In this document: positions 17,479 to 24,400 of the stretch, piece by piece
Numbering within the stretch: the stretch's first letter is position 1
How the letters are laid out: every line of letters starts with the position of its first letter
DNA from: Nostoc flagelliforme FACHB-838
GTDB lineage: Bacteria > Cyanobacteriota > Cyanobacteriia > Cyanobacteriales > Nostocaceae
DNA: 56,297 nucleotides
Direction of reading: 5' to 3'
NCBI RefSeq assembly: GCF_014698065.1
Contig: NZ_JACJSI010000044.1
Span: forward strand, 1-56,297
Notes under the pieces: model-generated
Seen by the model: the letters and a program-made list of their open reading frames with translations, nothing else
Told to the model about the DNA's origin: nothing
Databases searched by the model: none
Made by a program: the position numbers and the translations under genes

Positions 17479-18215
17479 TTTCCCGCAATCTTAGCCTTGA
17501 GCATATCTTCCATTTTGTGCCAAGCTTGTTGAAACTCTGGGGAACCGAATTCAGCAGCTAGATGCTTGATATATAAGGAAGGTGCATCAGCAGCATCAGA
17601 CTTAGCCTTGTGGCGCATCATCTGATTAACAAGGTCTTGCCCGTTGTCCAAGAGTTGTGTCGCTGCTTCCTCAATGTTCAAATCAATCTCTGAAGAATCT
17701 AATTCATTCAATTCATCTGATTGGGGCTGTAATCCGAAACCAAAATATTCAGCGACCTGTTCAAAGGTTTGACCCTGAGACTTGATTAAATCGCAAGCTG
17801 AAATAAAGCGATCGCACTCTGCTGGGTTATATTCTTCTTGGTCTGCTAGTCCGCAAACTTGCAAAATCCGCAAAGATTCCGTAAGTGAAATTTTAGCACC
17901 AACCTGCTCACAAGCTATTGACAATAATTCGGAAATGTCTTTCGGCTCTGAAGCTGACTTTTTAGGTTTTTTTGGCTTCTTAATTCCTAAGCCTTTACTG
18001 GAGTCAGCATCAGTCGTAGGTAAAACAGCATTTTCCCCTAACAACTCTGCTACTTCCTCCTCAGTCTTACCCTCTTCAATTAACTGGCGACATTTGCGGA
18101 AGCGGTCAGCATCATCTTCAGTATATTCTTCTTTTTCAGGTATCGCAGCAAGGAGCAAAGTCCGTGTAACTTCTTCTGGAGATAGGGTTGTAGAAAGTTC
18201 GTGTTGTTGGTACAT
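17361..18215 (-). CDS. Duplicated HTH-like plasmid protein, frame-0 product of a candidate -1 frameshift gene
   Basis: A 284-residue soluble product. It has two copies of one module: residues about 24-61 (EEYTEDDADRFRKCRQLIEE) and about 133-172 (EEYNPAECDRFISACDLIKS), each ending in EEVAELLG / EQVAEYFG, similar to MerR-like helical DNA-binding modules. A Lys-rich linker (KKPKKPKKS) separates them. I place the start at ATG 18215, which has GAGG five bases upstream; the open frame reaches 18293 but would overlap the upstream gene. It is the third gene after parM. The stop at 17361 falls inside a long -1 frame that opens at slippery heptamer G GGA AAG (17478-17484). The function is likely linked to segregation or its regulation. 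Confidence 0.65.
   Translation of the reverse strand: MYQQHELSTTLSPEEVTRTLLLAAIPEKEEYTEDDADRFRKCRQLIEEGKTEEEVAELLGENAVLPTTDADSSKGLGIKKPKKPKKSASEPKDISELLSIACEQVGAKISLTESLRILQVCGLADQEEYNPAECDRFISACDLIKSQGQTFEQVAEYFGFGLQPQSDELNELDSSEIDLNIEEAATQLLDNGQDLVNQMMRHKAKSDAADAPSLYIKHLAAEFGSPEFQQAWHKMEDMLKAKIAGKFQNRPRKKILTGETPTLPPSPQHLTSLPPTSENGSNSD
17443..17484 (-). promoter_or_regulatory. Candidate -1 frameshift signal: G GGA AAG plus H-type pseudoknot
   Basis: In frame 0 the codons GCG GGA AAG create the heptamer G GGA AAG at 17484-17478, the same heptamer used by phage lambda G/GT. Four bases downstream, AGAATC (17473-17468) pairs with GATTCT (17454-17449). Within the loop, CCAG (17464-17461) can pair with CTGG (17446-17443) beyond the stem, which is pseudoknot topology. 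The -1 frame has a stop only two codons upstream of the heptamer (TAA, 17493-17491). Confidence 0.55.
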
Positions 18216-18262
18216 AGTTCCTCGTACTAAAGCGTCAAATTGAAGTGAAATGGTTATGGTTA

Positions 18263-18736
18263 CTAAGAGCGAGGTTTCAAAGGATTGAACCATTCCTGTG
18301 GTTCTGGCTGTTGCTTAACAGATAAATCGTTTTCTACAGGGGACGGCACATCTAAAAGATTGTCATCTGCCTGAATAAAGAGGGCTTGTTGTTGTGGTTG
18401 AATTTCTGAAGGTTTATTGACTGGGCTTGTTGGTGATTGAGACTCAATTAAGCCCACTTCTAAATCTGCTGGCTCCTCACCTAACATTTCTTGCAGATAT
18501 TGCTGGTGAAGCTTCAAGCGATAAATGCAAGAGCGAATGTTGTAATCTAAATTATCTTTAGTTCCTTTCCCAGCAGCTTGATAGGCTAACGGCAACCAAT
18601 AACTCATCAAGGCAATCATCACCATATCCTTGGGAGGATAAATAGTGTCTTTAGAGTTCAAGTAACTTAGTAGGATTGCTTCAGGACTTTCTTGTTGAAC
18701 TCTAGTACGCAGACGGAATTCAAAATTTTCTAGCAT
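18263..18736 (-). CDS. Hypothetical protein of the parM operon (candidate adaptor)
   Basis: About 157 residues. Residues 1-90 are helical (PPKDMVMIALMSYWLPLAYQ, then IRSCIYRLKLHQQYLQEML); the C-terminal half is a Pro/Gln-rich acidic tail. No family is recognised. ATG 18736 is preferred over 18745 because the AAAGG sequence directly abuts the earlier ATG but lies nine bases from this one. In type II partition loci the gene after parM usually encodes the centromere-binding adaptor ParR, and this position makes that an attractive but unproven guess. A family-A repeat (18767-19091) now separates it from parM. Confidence 0.55.
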   Translation of the reverse strand: MLENFEFRLRTRVQQESPEAILLSYLNSKDTIYPPKDMVMIALMSYWLPLAYQAAGKGTKDNLDYNIRSCIYRLKLHQQYLQEMLGEEPADLEVGLIESQSPTSPVNKPSEIQPQQQALFIQADDNLLDVPSPVENDLSVKQQPEPQEWFNPLKPRS

Positions 18737-18766
18737 CAGTCGCATCCTTTGAATTGCTAGTGGAGG

Positions 18767-19091
18767 CTAGTAGTCCGCCAAGAAAACTTGGCGGGGTAAA
18801 GGGTAAAGGGTAAAGGGCAATGGGGAAAGGTAAAAAGCTTTTTAGTATGTGGGCGAAATAATCCGCATCATTATTCTTGGCATTTGTGGGGGAAAGGGAT
18901 GGAATTTCCCCTTACCCCTTTACCCTTTCCCCAACATCTTGGCATTTGTTACTTTTGCAAGATGTCTATTGGGAAAGTAAAAAGCTTGTGAATGTTTGGT
19001 GGGCGACCATTATCATTCCTTTTCCTTTCCCCTTTCCCCTTTCCCCTTTCACCAACCCTTACCCAGTATTTTTGGGTTGGCAGACCACTAG
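18767..19091. repeat. Family-A hairpin element (inverted orientation) with C/D-type internal repeats
   Basis: The left end CTAGTAGTCCGCCAAG-aaaa-CTTGGCGGGG and right end TTTTTGGGTTGGCAGACCACTAG are the two A-family ends in reverse order. Purine arms (GGGTAAAGGG units) follow the left end and pyrimidine arms (CCCCTTTCCC units) precede the right. The interior also has two copies of a motif AAAAAGCTT...GGGCGA (about 18833 and 18981) and a partial family-C palindrome (18936-18966). The right end overlaps the last codons of parM. Confidence 0.75.
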
Positions 19092-20195
19092 AGCAGGGGA
19101 GTAAACTACCTGATTTTGTAAATACCGAAATAGTCCGTAAACATCTGTCAGACGTAGACACAGCGCGTCCTTTTGTGGAGGCAAATTGAAAGCTAGCCGT
19201 ACATCCTCTTCTAACTCCGCAGCCCAGGAAATTTTGGCATGAGTAAATAAGTTTTTCAACTCATTACTTAAATAGTCAGATGTCCCCCCGCCGATAATCA
19301 CCTGATGGATATTGGACGGGATATTGCTGATGAGCCAGTCAGATACTTTACTCCAGTATTCCTTACGTGCCATTGCAGCTACTTCAATAATTTGTGTGAC
19401 TTCCTCGGCTCGAAACTCAGCCTTCTTGCTTCTAGCTAAAGATTTAAAGAATTTGGGCTTCAGCGTAGTTCCTGATTGATGGATCGCCAACAGCAAATCT
19501 TGTAGATTCTGCCCAGAAGTTCGGCTTTTGATTTTTTCTAACATCCAAGCCAAACCCAGGTTATCAGACTTGCCAGAAGATAACCCCCGCTCAAACAAGA
19601 CAACTGAAATATCCCGAAAGCCAAGCATTAAAACCGCTATGTTCAACTGATTGAAATCAGCCCCCAGTTTTTTACTCCGTGTCAGCACCAGCCCCCCACC
19701 TTCAGGCATACACTCAAAGCATCCCAGATGGACAGAGAATTGCTGACCACGAAAGGAAAAATTAGACAATGCCGCAATCAAACCGCGTTCTAGTCGCTCT
19801 CTATCTTCCCACTCCCCATAGGGCAGTAGCAGCGCCAAGGATAAAGTAAAGCTGGTTCCCAGCCCCTCTTTAGTAGCGATCGCTCCCACTGCTGCCAGTA
19901 CTTTGGGGATAGCATTCTCATACTTGAGTTCAGATAATTTAACACGAGCCTCAAAATGCTTTTGTGCCAGGAATCCTACTGCATAATATTCCGAGTCAAA
20001 TTCCACAATAGCCTCATTTTCTGGACTAGGGCTATTAATCCTGCCTGACTCGTATAAGTCTATTGACTCTTTAGTAATACCGATTAGCTCCGGCTCCATA
20101 CAGAATAATTCTGGCTTGTAAGGAACAGAAGACAGAATACGGTAAACCATTTTGGTCATGGAAGAACCAGGATCAAGACTGAGCAATAAATCCAT
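19059..20195 (-). CDS. parM: ParM/StbA-like actin-family ATPase (plasmid segregation)
   Basis: A 378-residue actin-fold protein. Phosphate-1 loop SLDPGSSMTK lies at residues 6-15, and the adenosine-binding motif VIIGGGTSDYLSNEL near residue 310. Overall length matches ParM. Such proteins polymerise on ATP and push plasmid copies apart when bound by an adaptor at a centromere. Two arrays of 10-bp repeats lie 155-375 bp upstream and fit parC. The last 15 or so residues (YSPALVVCQPKNTG) and the stop are encoded by the family-A repeat inserted at the 3' end, so the native C-terminus is altered. Operon order is parM, 157-residue protein, duplicated-HTH protein. Confidence 0.82.
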   Translation of the reverse strand: MDLLLSLDPGSSMTKMVYRILSSVPYKPELFCMEPELIGITKESIDLYESGRINSPSPENEAIVEFDSEYYAVGFLAQKHFEARVKLSELKYENAIPKVLAAVGAIATKEGLGTSFTLSLALLLPYGEWEDRERLERGLIAALSNFSFRGQQFSVHLGCFECMPEGGGLVLTRSKKLGADFNQLNIAVLMLGFRDISVVLFERGLSSGKSDNLGLAWMLEKIKSRTSGQNLQDLLLAIHQSGTTLKPKFFKSLARSKKAEFRAEEVTQIIEVAAMARKEYWSKVSDWLISNIPSNIHQVIIGGGTSDYLSNELKNLFTHAKISWAAELEEDVRLAFNLPPQKDALCLRLTDVYGLFRYLQNQVVYSPALVVCQPKNTG

Positions 20196-20350
20196 TGTCA
20201 GTTACCAATTGATTTGAGATTGATAATTGCGAAAGAGTTCTAAGAGAAACTCACTCCACGAGTTTTCAAGAGTTTCGGCGCGAAATCATCTCTTTTTTCT
20301 GGTTAAAAACATTTGAACTGTGAATAAAGACTTGTGGAAAAACTTTGTCT

Positions 20351-20570
20351 GCCAAAATCTCCCAAGATTTCCCAACAGTTCCCAAAATCCCCCCAATAAA
20401 ATCCCAAAAATTCCAACCGTTCCCAATATTTCCCAAATTTTAAAATCTTAGCGAGAGAATATTGACACAATTCTCATTAAACTTAACATTTTCTAAAAAC
20501 TCCCAATATTTCCCATAATCTCCCAACAAATCCCAAAAGTACCCCAATATTTTCCATAATCTCCCAAAGG
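20351..20570. repeat. parC: parC-like centromere: two arrays of 10-bp phased TCCCAA repeats
   Basis: Array 1 (about 20351-20440) has nine units and array 2 (20501-20570) has seven, each a TCCCAA-like core followed by an AT-rich tetranucleotide. Cores start at almost exact 10-bp steps (for example 20501, 20511, 20521, 20531, 20541, 20551, 20561). The arrays are separated by 60 AT-rich bases. This is upstream of parM on its 5' side. The phased double array recalls parC of plasmid R1, in which two sets of 11-bp repeats flank the par promoter. Confidence 0.75.
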
Positions 20571-20680
20571 GTAAACCCGTCTTTTCATCCCAAAAAGGAG
20601 CGCACAGTACGCCAAAAAGTTTGGTAAGAAAAACCAAATGGGATCTAAAATTAGATTTAGTTGTGATTGGCACGTATTGA

Positions 20681-21169
20681 GTGAAAGAGCAATCAATTCA
20701 TGAAGTTAGCCTCACAGTTTTGAAAACAGAAGTGCGTCAGATGATGGCGATGTGCTTCTGGAAGAATAGCCATCACTGGAGTAGCCACCCCTCTCGCCGA
20801 AAAAGAGATTTTCCACAGGTGGTGATTCGAGTAGCTTATTTCAAAACAATCAATTGGGTGGGTTTTAACTTTTGTAAATATCATGCAGCAGCTGTGGAGA
20901 TATTTAGAAGGCTGCCACCATCTGAAAGATTCTTTTACGAGATCACCCCGAACTGTTACACAAAGTTCAAAGTTTGGTGCGTTGACGGTAAGCATTTTAA
21001 GTATGTATTAACTAAACTTTATAGCTATGCAGATATAGAAGTTGAATTTGTAATTAGTCCTTATAGAAAGGGATTAGTTGTACCTGAAGCCTTTGCACTC
21101 TTAGGGTTGACATTTTACGAAAGAGGCGTAAAGGCAGAGGTGCAGGGGTGCAGGGGTGCAGAGGAGTAG
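20681..21169 (+). CDS. Hypothetical protein between the par locus and the relaxase gene
   Basis: A 162-residue frame with GTG start at 20681; ATG 20741 is an alternative and neither has a good ribosome-binding site. The protein is basic and aromatic-rich (RVAYFKTINWVGFNFCKYHA, SERFFYEITPNCY), with no recognised domain. The final 14 residues (KAEVQGCRGAEE) are a translation of the purine-rich repeat at 21127-21180, so the native end is lost or replaced. It is divergent from parM, so the phased repeat arrays lie between the two genes and could regulate both. Confidence 0.5.
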   Translation: MKEQSIHEVSLTVLKTEVRQMMAMCFWKNSHHWSSHPSRRKRDFPQVVIRVAYFKTINWVGFNFCKYHAAAVEIFRRLPPSERFFYEITPNCYTKFKVWCVDGKHFKYVLTKLYSYADIEVEFVISPYRKGLVVPEAFALLGLTFYERGVKAEVQGCRGAEE

Positions 21170-21425
21170 GGGAGCAGAAGGGATGGCAAGAGAATTAATA
21201 AAAAGTCACAAAGAGCTAGTAGTCTGCCAAATGGCATTTGATGCAGCGATGAAACTTTTTGAACTTTCAAAAAGTTTTCCTGTAGAGGAACAATACTCCT
21301 TGACTGACCAAATTCGACGTTCGTCACGTTCTGTTTGTGATAATTCCCATCTCCTCCCCTGCTCCCATGCCTCTCTGCTCCCCTGCTCCCCTGCCCCCAT
21401 GCCTCTCTGCTCCTCTGCTGCTTTA
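21130..21425. repeat. Purine arm and pyrimidine arm flanking the S23 remnant
   Basis: The left arm 21130-21180 is built from GGTGCAGGGGTGCAG units; the right arm 21345-21425 from CTCCCCTGCTCCC and CCATGCCTCTCTGCTC units, largely the reverse complement in composition. Together they would form a long hairpin with the S23 remnant in the loop. The GTG start of the relaxase gene follows the right arm by only nine bases. Confidence 0.7.
21183..21340 (+). pseudogene. Truncated S23/IVS-type four-helix-bundle gene inside repeat arms
   Basis: ATG 21183 begins a frame matching the N-terminal half of the four-helix-bundle (23S rRNA intervening-sequence protein) family: HKELVVCQMAFDAAMKLFEL, then YSLTDQIRRSSRSVC. 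Normally about 70 more residues follow, starting with an ANxAEAW-type helix. Here the sequence changes at about 21340 into a pyrimidine-rich repeat and the frame runs on as Cys/Pro-rich nonsense to 21446. The upstream flank is purine-rich and complementary in composition. Bases 21216-21230 (CTAGTAGTCTGCCAA) coincide with the family-A repeat end. The product is unlikely to be functional. Confidence 0.75.
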
Positions 21426-21433
21426 CTCTGGGG

Positions 21434-24400
21434 GTGGACGTGCTGACAGCTAAGAACGCATCACCTCAGAGAGCAGTAGAGTACTTCCTGGAAGGCTATT
21501 ACCAGGAAGGAGAATCACGTTGGTATGGCAAAGGAGCCAAGAAACTAAAATTATCAGGTGCAGTTAATAACAAAGAGACTTTCTCTAACATTGTCAATGG
21601 GCGATCGCCTGATGGCAGTAGGCAACTAAGCGCCAGGACACTCTCATCATCTCAACGTAGAGCCGCCAGCGATTTTACATTCTCTGCCCCCAAGAGTGTG
21701 AGCCTAATGGCTTTAGTTGCTGGAGATCAGGGGTTAATTAAAGCCCATCAGTCAGCAGTAGAACAAGTATTAGCCCTGATAGAAGAACGCTATGCCTGTA
21801 CTAGGGTTACAACTGATAGCGGTCGGGAAATTGTCAACACAGGTAACTTAGTCGTTGCCGAGTTTGACCACATTGAAAGCAGAGAATTAGACCCCCATCT
21901 ACATACTCACGCCTTGGTGATGAATATGACTGAGGTATCGGACGGGGAATGGTACAGTACCTTAAACGATGACATTTTCGCCAATAAAAAGTTTTTGGGC
22001 ATGGCTTACCAAAGCTATCTAGCAGTAGAAGTGCAGAAGCTGGGGTATGAAGTTGAAGCCAAAAAACACGGGCAGTTTGAGATTAAAGGGTTTAAGGAAG
22101 AAGACCTCAAAGAGTTTTCATTGCGAAGGCAGCAAATATTAGGGGCGATTGGTGAAAATTCTAATTGGGCAGAGCGGGAAAAAATCTGGTCAAGCACCCG
22201 CAAGCGCAAAGAGAAAATTGACCCAGAAGACTTGAAAGCGAAGTGGAAAGAAGAAGCGGCAGCGCTGGGTATTACTTTTGTGCAGCCAGCAGGGTTAAAA
22301 CCAGAGTTCCAAGCTTTACCAGTGACCCAGGAAAGTTTAGAAGATGCGATCGCTCATTGTTCTGAGAGAAATGTGGCTTTTACTCAGTCAGATTTGGAAA
22401 AGTTCATCCTCAGTCAGGGTTTAGCCACAGATGTCAGAACTATTGAACCGTTAATTAAGTCCCATCCTGATTTAATCAGCTTGTCTGAGCAGCATCGGGA
22501 TTACACGACTTTAGCAGCAGTACAGCGAGAAATCGCCACGATTCGCTTGATGCAACAGGGACAAGGTAAAGTGAACGTCCTTGCTCACCCAGAATTCGTT
22601 GACAGTCACTTAGAGAAAACTGCTTTGAATTCTGGTCAGCGTCGGGCAGTGCTGGAAGCTGCAACTACGACAGACCAATTCATTGCATGGCAGGGCGTAG
22701 CTGGCGCTGGTAAAACTTTTGCCCTTCGGGAATTGAAAGCGATCGCTGTCGAAAGTGGGTACACCATCAAAGGCTTTGCGCCCAGTTCGATGGCCGCGAA
22801 AGTTCTGGGTGAGGAACTGGACATCCAGGCTGAAACTGTTGCTAGATTGTTGGTTTCTGAACCGCCCCCTGTGATTCAACCTAATCAAATCTGGGTTGTG
22901 GATGAAGCAGGTTTACTTAGTGCTGCATACGCGATGTCTTTGTTAGAAAGAGCGACTCAGGAGCAAGCCAGGGTGATTCTCGTGGGAGATACAAGGCAGC
23001 TATCAGCTGTAGAAGCAGGCAACCCGTTCAAATCTTTGCAACAGGCGGGGATCAAGACCAGTCACTTAAACGAATCTTTAAGGCAACGTGCGCCAGAGTT
23101 AAAACTGGCAGTAGACCTGATTGCTGAAGGCAGGATTGAGGAGGGATTTGAACGCCTGGATGAAAACGGCTGCATTCAAAGTATGGAAGCCGAACTAAAA
23201 ATTGATACGATTGCCCGTGACTACATGGCAGCGACAAAAGAGCAACGGGCGCGAACCCTAGTATTGGCTGGGACAAATAGAGAACGGTTGCAAATCACCC
23301 AAGCCATTAGGGAGCAATTGAAAGCTGAGGGGAGTTTGGGGGCTGCTACAAACATCACCCAACTCCGAGCTAAAGACTTGACCAGGGTACAGATGCGCTA
23401 CACCCATAACTTTGAACTGGGGGATGTGGTCATGCCTACGCGCAACTACAAACGCCGGGGGTTAGAGAAGGGCAAACTATATTCCGTGGTGGGCAAGGAT
23501 ACTGACAGATTGACGCTCATTACTGATGATGGCAGCCATCTTGAGGTAAATATCGGATTTGATAAGGCCGTTTACCAGCGACAAGGGATTGAAATTGCTG
23601 TGGGCGATCGCTTGCGATGGACAAAAAACGACCGACAATTAGGGCGGCGCAATGGTCAGGAGTTTGTAGTTAAAGCCATTGAAGGGTATAGCGCCCAAAT
23701 CCAGTATTTAGACAACGGTCGAATTGAATCTATCAGTTTAGCTCAGGCACAATGCTTGGACTATGCGATTGTCAGCACTACATATAGTAGTCAGGGCAAG
23801 ACTGCTGACCGAGTGCTGATTGCCGCAGATAATACCATTGGGCAGGAGAGCTTTTATGTGGCTGTCAGCCGTGCTAGGTATGAGTTAAAACTTTATACCG
23901 AGGATAAAAGCAATCTGCTCTCCCTGGCGCAATCCTCTAGAGCCAAAGAAAATGCTCTCGCCCTGGTACGGCAGAAAGAACAACAAAGGCAGTACCAGCA
24001 GGCGAAAGAAAAAGAGAAGGTGGTTGTCAATGCAATTGTAACGTCTAAGCCAGAGAACATACTCCTGCGGACTGGGGAAAGGTTAAGGGGAAAGGGGCAA
24101 GGGGAAGAAGAGTTAACAGATTCCTCCTTTACCCCTGATTTACCCCTGACCCGAAACGAAGTTTTGACCACGCCTACTTTACAATCGATTCAATCGCCAA
24201 TCATTAAGCAGCCAAGCGCCAGGGCTATACAAACAGAGGCTTTCTGGACTCCAAGCGATATCAGTAGCAGCCCCAACCATATTGAACTGTCACACTGGCA
24301 AGAACTAGTTAAGGGCAGTGCCATTCACCCGGAAATCGTCACTAGAAATTTCAAGAGCCTGCAAAATGACCCAATAGAACATGAGCATGAAGCTTGGGAA

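Noticed and set aside
20351..20570. CRISPR array
   Set aside because: Units are 10 bp without spacers of constant length and unique sequence, and no cas gene is present.
20440..20696. Minus-strand ORFs rich in KYWEFLGICWEIMG-type sequence
   Set aside because: They are translations of the 10-bp phased TCCCAA arrays and share their periodicity; the region is better read as a centromere-like site.
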